In this document: piece by piece, positions 1-5,141 of the stretch
Numbering within the stretch: the stretch's first letter is position 1
How the letters are laid out: every line of letters starts with the position of its first letter
Assembly: GCA_946408315.1 (NCBI GenBank)
Contig: CAMJRV010000169.1
Span: 1 to 5,929 of the forward strand
Reading direction: 5' to 3'
Origin: an uncultured Bacillota bacterium
GTDB taxonomy: Bacteria > Bacillota > Clostridia > Peptostreptococcales > Anaerovoracaceae
Length of the DNA: 5,929 nucleotides
Translations under genes and position numbers: made by a program
The notes under the pieces: model-generated
Seen by the model: only the letters and a program-made list of their open reading frames with translations
Told to the model about the DNA's origin: nothing
Databases searched by the model: none

Positions 1-2
1 TA

Positions 3-164
3 ACAAATATTTATGCTTTTTTTGTTGCTATTGTTATATTTTTAATAACATTAATATTGTCGAAGCTTGGAAATAAAACGATTGCCCTTTTCAAAAAATC
101 ACCCCTGATAATTATAGCATGCCTGCATAATTCTATCAATTTTCAGCATTTATTTAAAACATAG
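3..164 (+). CDS. Possible C-terminal fragment of a membrane protein (5' end outside window)
   Basis: A frame is open from the window edge to a TAG at 162-164, giving 53 residues. It begins with a roughly 20-residue hydrophobic stretch (IYAFFVAIVIFLITLILSKLG) followed by lysines (GNKTIALFKK), then a second short hydrophobic patch and a polar tail. That pattern fits the last transmembrane helix and cytoplasmic tail of a transporter or other integral membrane protein. No family can be named. The caution is that very AT-rich DNA produces Phe/Ile/Leu-rich translations by chance, and there is no start codon in view. The other two forward frames are closed by stops within the first 75 bases. It is inferred to be the 3' end of a gene lying to the left. 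Confidence 0.35.
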   Translation, partial: TNIYAFFVAIVIFLITLILSKLGNKTIALFKKSPLIIIACLHNSINFQHLFKT

Positions 165-193
165 CCAATGAAAAAAGTAAAAGGCCGCCTAGA

Positions 194-225
194 GCAAACA
201 TGCCGCCCTAAGGCAGCATGTTTGC
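194..225 (-). terminator. Strong 14-bp hairpin, possible minus-strand terminator
   Basis: Arms 194-207 and 212-225 pair over 14 positions around a four-base loop. Read as plus-strand RNA there is one C-A mismatch (204 with 215). Read as minus-strand RNA the same position is a G-U wobble, so the stem is unbroken only on the minus strand. On that strand the hairpin follows the stop codon of the remnant at 236-349 and is followed, after about ten bases, by CCTTTTACTTTTTTC. The T-tract is not directly adjacent, so it is either an imperfect terminator or another kind of structured RNA. On the plus strand the following bases are ATTTGGGG, which do not support termination. Confidence 0.4.
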
Positions 226-235
226 ATTTGGGGAA

Positions 236-349
236 TTATGACTCTTCCTCGCGATGGAGCAAGGGGGTATTTTTATGGTCTTCAAGAAAACTGACGAAAT
301 CTGCCATTGGCAGGGTTCGGTCAAATCTCAGTGAAGATCTTGTACCTTA
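236..349 (-). pseudogene. Protein-like remnant, probably the 3' end of a lost gene
   Basis: On the minus strand a frame bounded by stops (TAA at 347-349 and TAA at 236-238) encodes 36 residues, including MADFVSFLEDHKNTPLL followed by an acidic tail HREEES. The composition is balanced and amphipathic, unlike the plus-strand frames over the same DNA. The only internal ATG, at 305-307, has no ribosome binding site, so this does not look like an intact small gene. Its stop codon lies just upstream of the hairpin at 194-225, which pairs best on the same strand. Together these suggest the decayed C-terminus and terminator of a former minus-strand gene, cut off upstream where the XRE region begins. 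I do not recognise the family, and chance is not excluded. Confidence 0.25.
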
Positions 350-358
350 AAAATAAAC

Positions 359-402
359 TTATACGAAAACCGCATAAAAGTCAATATGCGATTTACGTAT
401 AA
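359..402. promoter_or_regulatory. Nested palindrome: probable double operator of the XRE regulator
   Basis: TTATACG (359-365) is perfectly complementary to CGTATAA (396-402), and CGCATA (371-376) to TATGCG (385-390), all around one centre at 380.5. AAA (367-369) and TTT (392-394) also match, so the arms are 18 positions long with two mismatches. Each half is itself an imperfect palindrome of the form TTATRCG-N5-CGYATAA: site 1 at 359-377 and site 2 at 384-402, with centres 25 bp apart. Two equally built dyads just upstream of a helix-turn-helix gene are the usual arrangement for an autoregulated repressor binding as paired dimers. Site 2 overlaps TATAAA at 398-403, a possible -10 element, although no good -35 is visible. 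Confidence 0.5.
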
Positions 403-415
403 AGTAAAATTGCTT

Positions 416-422
416 AGGGTGA
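416..422 (+). promoter_or_regulatory. Ribosome binding site that sets the XRE start
   Basis: AGGGTGA lies five bases before the ATG at 428 and resembles the GGAGGTGA anti-16S complement. It favours the ATG at 428 over the in-frame ATG at 386, which sits inside the operator palindrome and has no such site. Confidence 0.55.
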
Positions 423-427
423 ATGAT

Positions 428-652
428 ATGTATCAAAATATAAGAAATTTAAGAGAAGATAAAGATTTAACACAGCAGCAAATGGCTGATTTTTTAAATA
501 TTACACAAGCCACCTATTCTCGTTATGAAAGCGGGGCATTAGATATACCAAGTGCCATTCTGATCAAGCTATCAAAATTTCATAATGTCAGCATCGATTA
601 TTTATTGGGTCAAACCAATAATAAAAAGCTGTATGGCAATAAACAGACTTGA
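428..652 (+). CDS. XRE/Cro-family helix-turn-helix transcriptional regulator
   Basis: This encodes a 74-residue DNA-binding protein that is little more than one HTH_3 domain (residues 4-60). Residues 15-23 (TQQQMADFL) form the first helix of the motif and 26-35 (TQATYSRYES) the recognition helix. IDYLLG at 56-61 is the usual end of the XRE fold. The short Asn/Lys-rich tail has no effector or peptidase domain. The start at 428 is chosen because it has a ribosome binding site and begins at the normal N-terminus of the fold; the longer frame from 386 adds 14 residues read from within the operator. A terminator follows 12 bases after the stop, so the gene appears monocistronic. It is probably an autorepressor acting through the palindrome at 359-402. 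No partner toxin, antitoxin or phage gene is adjacent. Its AT-rich composition differs from the genes to its right, which is compatible with an acquired element. Confidence 0.88.
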   Translation: MYQNIRNLREDKDLTQQQMADFLNITQATYSRYESGALDIPSAILIKLSKFHNVSIDYLLGQTNNKKLYGNKQT

Positions 653-664
653 TTTAATAAAAAT

Positions 665-691
665 AATCGGGAAAAACATCCCGATTTTTTT
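665..691 (+). terminator. Rho-independent terminator of the XRE gene
   Basis: AATCGGGA (665-672) and TCCCGATT (679-686) form a perfect 8-bp stem with a six-base loop, and the stem runs directly into a T-tract ending at 691. It begins 12 bases after the XRE stop and separates that gene from the ABC exporter. Confidence 0.88.
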
Positions 692-803
692 CTGCTCTTG
701 AGGTCTCCAGCAGATAATACTTTTTGCTGAGCTTTCGCAGAGATTAATTGACTATATATAAATTCACGTTTAATTTGAACGAACAAAGTGGTAAAATAAA
801 GAC
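692..803 (+). other. Leader region of the ABC exporter gene
   Basis: This non-coding stretch holds two mutually exclusive weak stems: TCTGCT (691-696) with AGCAGA (709-714), or CAGCA (708-712) with TGCTG (725-729). A possible promoter follows at 748-776. Near the start codon there is TTTG-N6-CAAA symmetry at 774-787. No copy of the XRE operator half-site TTATRCG is present, so the sequence gives no sign that the XRE protein controls the exporter. No riboswitch class is recognised. Confidence 0.35.
748..776 (+). promoter_or_regulatory. Candidate sigma-A promoter for the ABC exporter
   Basis: TTGACT (748-753) is separated by 17 bases from TAATTT (771-776). The -35 matches five of six consensus bases and the -10 only three of six. 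Transcription would begin near 783, leaving a leader of about 20 bases. Overlapping TATATA and TATAAA tracts at 755-762 are alternatives but lack a good -35. Confidence 0.3.
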
Positions 804-2561
804 ATGAGTAAAGAAAAAGAAAACATCAACACACAAAAAACCTCCTATCTGATGAAGAGGTTCATACCGTATTTCAAGCCTTACAAGCACATCCTTGCAC
901 TGGATCTGTTTTGTGCCACGCTTACTACGCTGTGTGATCTGGTTTTGCCGGTGATTGTGCGATATCTGACAAACAAAGCCGCATATGACTTAAATCACCT
1001 AACCCTGAAGCTGATCCTGACCATAGGTACGGTCTATTTGGCTTTGCGTGTGATCGATGTCATTGCGAACTACTACATGGCCAGCGTCGGGCATATCATG
1101 GGAGCCCAAATCGAAACCGACATGCGCAAGGACTTGTTCGAGCATTTGCAGGATCTTTCGTATTCCTTCTATAACAACACGAAGGTCGGACAGCTTATGG
1201 CCCGGATCACCAGCGATTTATTCGACGTCACGGAGTTTTCCCACCATTGTCCCGAGGAATATTATATTGCGATTGTGAAGATTGCCGTATCGTTCTGCAT
1301 TTTAGGAGCAACAAATATCTGGCTCACGCTGCTGATCTTTGCATTGATTCCGATCATGGTAATCTTTGCGATGAGATACAGCCTCAAGATGAGAACCGCG
1401 TTTAAAAAATCGCGGAATCAGCTGGGAGAAATCAACGCCCAGGTAGAAGACAGCCTTCTGGGCGTGCGGGTTGTAAAGTCTTTTGCAAATGAAGACCTTG
1501 AGGCAGAGAAATTCAGAAAAGGCAATGAGGGCTTCCTCGATGTAAAAAAAGAAGCATATAAATACATGGCTGGTTTTCAAAGTACAACCCGCCTTTTCGA
1601 TGGGCTTATGTATATCGTGGTGGTGGTCGCAGGAGCGATCTTCATGATGAAAGGTTACATCACCCCTGGAGATTTTATGGCATATCTCCTCTATGTCGTC
1701 ATGCTTTTGGCGACGGTGAGAAGAATTGTGGAATTCACCGAGCAATTTCAGCGGGGGATGACCGGCATTGAACGTTTTATTGAGGTTATGGACGAAGAGG
1801 TGGAAATAAAAGACGCGGATGACGCGATAGCTGTACCGAAGGTCAAAGGAAATATTAAGTTTGATCACGTCAGCTTCCACTACAAAGAGGATGATGAGAA
1901 TGTATTGACCGATATTAATCTCGATATAAACTCAGGAGAAAATATTGCTCTAGTGGGGCCGTCCGGCGCGGGAAAAACGACGCTTTGCAATCTTATATTG
2001 AGATTTTACGATGTGACGGAAGGTTCCATCCTGATCGATGGAATTGACATCCGAAAAGTAACGACACATAGCTTGAGGTCTCAGATCGGAATGGTACAGC
2101 AGGATGTCTACCTGTTTTCCGGCACGGTATACGACAACATTGAATATGGAAAGCCGGGAGCAACCCACGAAGAGATAGAAAAAGCCGCCAAGCTGGCAGG
2201 CGCTGATAAATTCATAGAAGAGCTGCCGGAAGGCTACGAAACATATGTCGGCGAACGGGGCGTTAAATTATCGGGAGGACAAAAGCAGAGAATCAGCATC
2301 GCAAGGGTGTTTCTTAAAAATCCCCCGATTCTGATCTTGGATGAGGCGACCTCCGCCCTCGACAATGAGAGCGAACGGCTTGTTCAGCAATCGCTGGAAG
2401 AGCTCACGAAAGGCCGTACCACCCTGACGATCGCGCATCGGCTGACCACGATAAAGAACGCGACCAAAATACTCGTCCTGACAGAGGACGGAATTGAAGA
2501 ATCCGGGAATCACGAAGAACTGTTAGCAAAGGGAGGCTTATATTCACGACTTTGGATGTAG
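804..2561 (+). CDS. ABC-type exporter, fused permease/ATPase (MsbA/LmrA/MDR-like half-transporter)
   Basis: A 585-residue membrane protein expected to dimerise and export a lipophilic compound, drug, lipid or peptide using ATP. The membrane domain (about residues 25-315) has six predicted helices: near 30-56, 66-93, a pair within 153-192, and a pair within 265-305. The ATPase domain (about 350-585) is complete. It has an A-loop Tyr360, Walker A GPSGAGKT at 385-392 (Lys391), Q-loop Gln432/433 in MVQQD, signature LSGGQ at 489-493, Walker B ILILDE ending at Asp513 with catalytic Glu514, D-loop SALD, and H-loop His545. Length is normal for the family and nothing is missing, so it should be active. 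No second half-transporter is adjacent, which favours a homodimer, though a distant partner cannot be excluded. The ribosome binding site is poor (AAGTGG around 786-791, 12 bases from the ATG). The XRE gene upstream is separated by a terminator. Substrate cannot be told from sequence. Confidence 0.95.
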   Translation: MSKEKENINTQKTSYLMKRFIPYFKPYKHILALDLFCATLTTLCDLVLPVIVRYLTNKAAYDLNHLTLKLILTIGTVYLALRVIDVIANYYMASVGHIMGAQIETDMRKDLFEHLQDLSYSFYNNTKVGQLMARITSDLFDVTEFSHHCPEEYYIAIVKIAVSFCILGATNIWLTLLIFALIPIMVIFAMRYSLKMRTAFKKSRNQLGEINAQVEDSLLGVRVVKSFANEDLEAEKFRKGNEGFLDVKKEAYKYMAGFQSTTRLFDGLMYIVVVVAGAIFMMKGYITPGDFMAYLLYVVMLLATVRRIVEFTEQFQRGMTGIERFIEVMDEEVEIKDADDAIAVPKVKGNIKFDHVSFHYKEDDENVLTDINLDINSGENIALVGPSGAGKTTLCNLILRFYDVTEGSILIDGIDIRKVTTHSLRSQIGMVQQDVYLFSGTVYDNIEYGKPGATHEEIEKAAKLAGADKFIEELPEGYETYVGERGVKLSGGQKQRISIARVFLKNPPILILDEATSALDNESERLVQQSLEELTKGRTTLTIAHRLTTIKNATKILVLTEDGIEESGNHEELLAKGGLYSRLWM

Positions 2562-2593
2562 GCCGATTCGTCTGCCGCCCAACGCCTCCCTTT
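2528..2593. repeat. Long-spaced perfect inverted repeat at the convergent gene junction
   Basis: AAAGGGAGGC (2528-2537), within the last codons of the ABC gene, is perfectly complementary to GCCTCCCTTT (2584-2593), which ends four bases before the stop codon of the HAD gene. The 46-base spacer contains the ABC stop codon. On the plus strand the stem is followed by only three Ts, so it is at best a weak terminator. The 36-base convergent intergenic gap holds no other terminator-like structure. Confidence 0.35.
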
Positions 2594-2597
2594 AAGG

Positions 2598-3422
2598 TTA
2601 TACTTCAAGTACCAGACGCTCAATAGCCTCTGCGACTCCGTTCCTGTCATTGGACAGCGCGATGTGCCTGGCAACCTCTTTCACTTGTTTTTTTGCGTTT
2701 TCCACAGCAATCGGCACTCCCACATATCTTAACATTTCGATATCATTCTCGCTATCCCCGCATGCCATGACTTCGTTTGAAGCTATGCCCAACATATTGC
2801 ACAGCCGTTTCAAGGCGTCAGCCTTGCTTGTGCTTGATCCGCATATCTCCAAATTATAGTCAAAAGAACTCGTGACCGCAATTCCGTCAATGCGGGCTAA
2901 AACATCCCTCATCATGATTCTGTCTTTCGGGTTTTCAAAATTAAGATTTATGTTTTCGATTGTTTTCCTGTGCATCAAAATATAATCAAATAAACCTGCA
3001 ACCGGTTTTCTTGTGGCAAGAACATAGGAAGTGTTATGGAAAGGCGAGCCGTTTTGCCTGATCTTGTTATAGACCGCTTCTTCGATATAAGCATTGCCGT
3101 TTGTAAACACCTCTGTCATAAACTTATATTTTTTCAGTGTCCTTAAGATATGCTCTACGATCTCCGCATTGATGAAATTGTTATAGATCAATTTATTCGA
3201 TTTCATGTCAATCAGATTCGCTCCATTTGAAGTAATTACATAGTGAAGCCCTTTTATCCTCAAAACATCCTGGGGCAGTGCCGAAAGAACTCTGCCCGTT
3301 GCAATTACAACCGGAACACCTCTCGTGATCGTCGTCTCAATCACCATTTTGGTTTTTGGACTTAATTTTCCTTCATTATTCAGTGTCGTTCCATCTAAAT
3401 CCAATGCAATCAATTTTATCAT
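2598..3422 (-). CDS. Cof-type HAD-superfamily (IIB) phosphatase
   Basis: A 274-residue cytoplasmic hydrolase of the HAD IIB/Cof group, which dephosphorylate sugar phosphates, nucleotides, FMN or pyridoxal phosphate through an aspartyl-phosphate intermediate and Mg2+. All four motifs are present. Motif I is DLDGT with nucleophile Asp8 and acid/base Asp10; motif II is ATGR with Thr42; motif III is Lys200 (STSKADAL); motif IV is GDSENDIEM with Asp223 and Asp227. The SNGA element at 65-68 and the C2-type cap between motifs II and III are typical, and the length is normal. The start is fixed by MIKLIALDLDGT; AAGGAG lies at 3434-3439, 11 bases upstream, a rather long spacing. It is the last gene of the minus-strand group, behind a terminator hairpin. 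A PLP-phosphatase link with the neighbouring PLP enzyme is imaginable but not supported by any specific residue; the true substrate is unknown. Confidence 0.92.
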   Translation of the reverse strand: MIKLIALDLDGTTLNNEGKLSPKTKMVIETTITRGVPVVIATGRVLSALPQDVLRIKGLHYVITSNGANLIDMKSNKLIYNNFINAEIVEHILRTLKKYKFMTEVFTNGNAYIEEAVYNKIRQNGSPFHNTSYVLATRKPVAGLFDYILMHRKTIENINLNFENPKDRIMMRDVLARIDGIAVTSSFDYNLEICGSSTSKADALKRLCNMLGIASNEVMACGDSENDIEMLRYVGVPIAVENAKKQVKEVARHIALSNDRNGVAEAIERLVLEV

Positions 3423-3452
3423 GGTATCTTTAACTCCTTAAACCAAGTTTTT

Positions 3453-3503
3453 AAAATAACAAGCCTCCTGGCTTTGAAATCAATGAAACCAAGAGGCTTT
3501 TTT
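3453..3503. terminator. Bidirectional terminator between aminotransferase and HAD genes
   Basis: AAGCCTC (3461-3467) pairs with GAGGCTT (3493-3499), and TGG (3469-3471) with CCA (3489-3491). The intervening position is a U-G wobble in minus-strand RNA but a C-A mismatch in plus-strand RNA, so the 11-bp stem is continuous only on the minus strand. There it lies 57 bases past the aminotransferase stop and is followed by GTTATTTT. On the plus strand it runs into TTTTTT (3498-3503), able to stop transcripts coming from the ABC side. A poor promoter-like pair on the minus strand (TTGATT 3478-3483, TATTTT 3453-3458, spacing 19) overlaps it and might serve the HAD gene. Confidence 0.7.
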
Positions 3504-3560
3504 AGAATTGTGGGTATCTTTTTGTTCGCTGCAACCAGTTTGTCCTTTTGGCTTTCACGA

Positions 3561-4883
3561 TTAGATCATCTTATCTACCGATGCCATTACTCTGTCTAAA
3601 ATATTTATTGCAGCTCTTAATTCCTCTTCCGTTATGGTCAGAGGAGGAGATACGAAAATCATATTTTCGTGTGAATACGTTGAAAAGCCTTCCCTCTTTA
3701 ACATCGAGACCACCTTGCCCATCAGGCCTTCAGGATCTTTCCCATATGGAACCGCAGGCTCTCTTGTGTCCTTGTCCTTGACCAGTTCGAAAGATGAGAA
3801 CAAACCGATGGATCTTACTTCTCCGACGCAATGATACTTACCAGCCATATCATCCAGCAAATCTTTCAGGATCTTGCCCTGAGCCTTTACGTTTTCAGCA
3901 ATATTTAATCTCTTGTACTCGGCGATTGCCGCAATGGCGGCAGCACAGCCCATCGGGTGGGCAGAATAAGTTAAGCCGCAGAGCATAACATGATCGTCAA
4001 AGTACTTATGAATTTTTTCTGCTACGATAACTCCGCCGATCGGAATATAACCGCAGGTTACTCCTTTTGCAAAGGTAACCATATCGGGTTTTACATGAAA
4101 CTGCAGAAAGGCGAAGCATGTGCCCGTTCTGTACCAGCCGGCCATTACTTCATCACACACCATAAGAATATCATACGTATCGCAAAGGGCTCTTACACCT
4201 TCCAGATATCCGGCAGGGGGAATCAGGATACCGTTGGAGCCGACTACCGTTTCCATAAAGATCGCGGCAATTTGGTCTCCTCCCTCATACTGAATCTGAT
4301 TTTCCAATAATTCCAGGTAGTAGGCGGTTACGTCCCCTTCCGACTCGAACTTGCAAGCCTTCGGCGCTCTGTAAGCATACGGTCCTTCAAACTTTACGAA
4401 ACCGGACCCGCCGGGCTCATTCGCCTGGCGTCTGGGCTCTCCCGTCAGCATTCCCGCGCCTGCCGAAGAGCCATGATACGATCTGTACATAGAAAATATT
4501 TTTTGCTTCTTGGTAAACAGCCTGGCAAGCTTAATGGCGTTTTCATTTGATTCCGCACCTGCATTGGTAAAAAATACTTTGGCTCCTTCTATTCCGGAGG
4601 CTTCCACAATTGCTTTCGCCGCTTCTGACCTCACATCCACAGCGTATGCGGGTCCGATGAAAGGAAGCCTTAATGCCTGTTCTCTGATCGCCTCGATAAT
4701 CGCTTTATTTCCATGACCCAGATTTAAATTCACAAGCTGCGCCGACATGTCGTAATATTTTTTACCGTCTTCATCCCAGAAGTAGATCCCTTCCGCTTTG
4801 GTAATAACAAGCGGATCAACTCTGTTCTGCGCACTCCATGAATGCAGATTATACTTTTTATCCATTTCTTTTATTGCTGACAT
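3561..4883 (-). CDS. Class III PLP-dependent aminotransferase (omega-amino acid type)
   Basis: This encodes a 440-residue cytoplasmic transaminase that moves an amino group from an omega-amino acid or amine to a keto acid through pyridoxal phosphate. Numbered from the chosen start, TNAGAESNENAIKLAR begins at 107 and supplies the phosphate-binding loop. Tyr136-His137-Gly138 (SYHGS) forms the ring-stacking segment, Asp244 in VCDEV contacts the pyridine nitrogen, Lys273 in TFAKG is the Schiff-base lysine, and Thr305 in GLTYSAHP reaches the partner's cofactor. All key residues are present and the length is normal. The start at 4883 is preferred over 4916 because GGAGGA sits seven bases before it. 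It follows the 52-residue ORF and a carboxyltransferase gene and is followed by a terminator. The N-terminal HSWSAQ region and DEVMAG variant differ from standard GABA or ornithine transaminases. Taurine-, beta-alanine- or 3-aminoisobutyrate-type substrates are possible, but specificity cannot be read with confidence. Confidence 0.93.
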   Translation of the reverse strand: MSAIKEMDKKYNLHSWSAQNRVDPLVITKAEGIYFWDEDGKKYYDMSAQLVNLNLGHGNKAIIEAIREQALRLPFIGPAYAVDVRSEAAKAIVEASGIEGAKVFFTNAGAESNENAIKLARLFTKKQKIFSMYRSYHGSSAGAGMLTGEPRRQANEPGGSGFVKFEGPYAYRAPKACKFESEGDVTAYYLELLENQIQYEGGDQIAAIFMETVVGSNGILIPPAGYLEGVRALCDTYDILMVCDEVMAGWYRTGTCFAFLQFHVKPDMVTFAKGVTCGYIPIGGVIVAEKIHKYFDDHVMLCGLTYSAHPMGCAAAIAAIAEYKRLNIAENVKAQGKILKDLLDDMAGKYHCVGEVRSIGLFSSFELVKDKDTREPAVPYGKDPEGLMGKVVSMLKREGFSTYSHENMIFVSPPLTITEEELRAAINILDRVMASVDKMI

Positions 4884-4890
4884 TTCTAAT

Positions 4891-4896
4891 TCCTCC
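4891..4896 (-). promoter_or_regulatory. Ribosome binding site that sets the aminotransferase start
   Basis: GGAGGA on the minus strand, seven bases before the ATG at 4883, is the strongest ribosome binding site in the window. It lies inside the 11-codon upstream extension, which shows that the longer in-frame start at 4916 is not the one used. Confidence 0.8.
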
Positions 4897-4917
4897 AAAT
4901 CGTAATAAAGCCGCACA

Positions 4918-4962
4918 GCCGGAGACAGCCTTTAAGATTTTATTTATGATACTCTCTCCGGC
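4918..4962 (-). repeat. 8-bp inverted repeat spanning the small ORF's stop codon
   Basis: GCCGGAGA (4918-4925) and TCTCCGGC (4955-4962) are perfectly complementary across a 29-base loop that contains the TAA of the small ORF (4940-4942). In minus-strand RNA the stem ends before TGTGCGGCTTTATTACG, with only a weak T-rich tail, and the aminotransferase ribosome binding site follows 22 bases after the stem. It could be a leaky terminator, a processing or stability element, or a modulator of aminotransferase translation. Confidence 0.4.
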
Positions 4963-5098
4963 AGGCAGGTCCTATCGGCGTGACGATCCTGCCTTCTGCT
5001 TTTCTTCCCGTCGTGATACCGGCATTTATGCCGGGCTTTTGACTCTCCCGTGCAGAGAACAATTCCTTTAACTTCTTTATCATTGAAATTTGACTCAT
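4940..5098 (-). CDS. Unrecognised 52-residue small protein between carboxyltransferase and aminotransferase
   Basis: An intact small frame runs from ATG (5098) to TAA (4940). AAGGGGG lies at 5105-5111, six bases before the ATG, a good ribosome binding site one base off the ideal. It starts 43 bases after the carboxyltransferase stop and ends 56 bases before the aminotransferase start, so it fills the gap in the inferred operon. The product is basic. The N-terminus (MSQISMIKKLKELFSARES) looks like an amphipathic helix, and the rest is Gly/Arg/Lys-rich with TGRKAEGRIVTPIGPACRRE. There is no signal peptide, no membrane segment and no biotin-attachment MKM motif. Small epsilon subunits of about this size are known in methylmalonyl-CoA decarboxylase operons, but I see no residue-level similarity that would support that name. 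Two strong hairpins lie within the frame, so a non-coding structured spacer is the main alternative. Confidence 0.45.
   Translation of the reverse strand: MSQISMIKKLKELFSARESQKPGINAGITTGRKAEGRIVTPIGPACRREYHK
4964..4993. repeat. Bulged stem-loop within the small ORF
   Basis: GGCAGG (4964-4969) pairs with CCTGCC (4988-4993), and inside it ATCG (4974-4977) pairs with CGAT (4984-4987), leaving a four-base bulge. There is no T-tract on either side that would make it a terminator. Confidence 0.4.
5019..5034. repeat. Compact CCGGCAT/ATGCCGG hairpin within the small ORF
   Basis: CCGGCAT (5019-5025) and ATGCCGG (5028-5034) are perfect complements around two bases. On the plus strand the hairpin is followed by GCTTTTGA, faintly terminator-like for antisense transcription. 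On the minus strand nothing T-rich follows, so it would not stop the operon transcript. Confidence 0.5.
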
Positions 5099-5141
5099 AC
5101 CGTTCCCCCTTACCAAAATTAGTTACACTGGTTTTCCTAAA

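Larger units (their letters stand above)
165..358. other. Gene-poor AT-rich interval with one strong hairpin and a protein-like remnant
   Basis: No intact gene is convincing in this stretch. It contains a 14-bp stem-loop at 194-225, a minus-strand protein-like frame at 236-349, a small CTGCC/GGCAG inverted repeat at 301-313, and the left edge of the XRE operator region. A plus-strand reading frame at 168-350 has no ribosome binding site and no recognisable motif. The interval is best read as decayed or intergenic DNA between a gene to the left and the XRE gene. Confidence 0.5.

Noticed and set aside
168..350. 60-residue plus-strand frame upstream of the XRE gene
   Set aside because: It has no ribosome binding site before its ATG, no recognisable motif, runs straight through the 14-bp hairpin, and the opposite strand reads more like protein.
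386..427. Earlier in-frame ATG for the XRE gene
   Set aside because: It lies inside the operator palindrome with no ribosome binding site. The ATG at 428 has AGGGTGA at proper spacing and matches the usual N-terminus of the fold.
692..803. Riboswitch or XRE operator in front of the ABC exporter
   Set aside because: Only weak 5-6 bp alternative stems are visible, no known riboswitch core is recognised, and no TTATRCG half-site occurs here.
1302..1880. 192-residue minus-strand frame
   Set aside because: It is antisense to the conserved ABC membrane and ATPase domains, is His/Cys/Phe-rich, and has no motif; it is a shadow frame.
3990..4310. 106-residue plus-strand frame
   Set aside because: It is antisense to the catalytic core of the aminotransferase and has no motif or ribosome binding site.
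4884..4916. Earlier in-frame ATG for the aminotransferase
   Set aside because: The strong GGAGGA at 4891-4896 lies inside this extension and serves the ATG at 4883; the extra residues do not resemble the family N-terminus.
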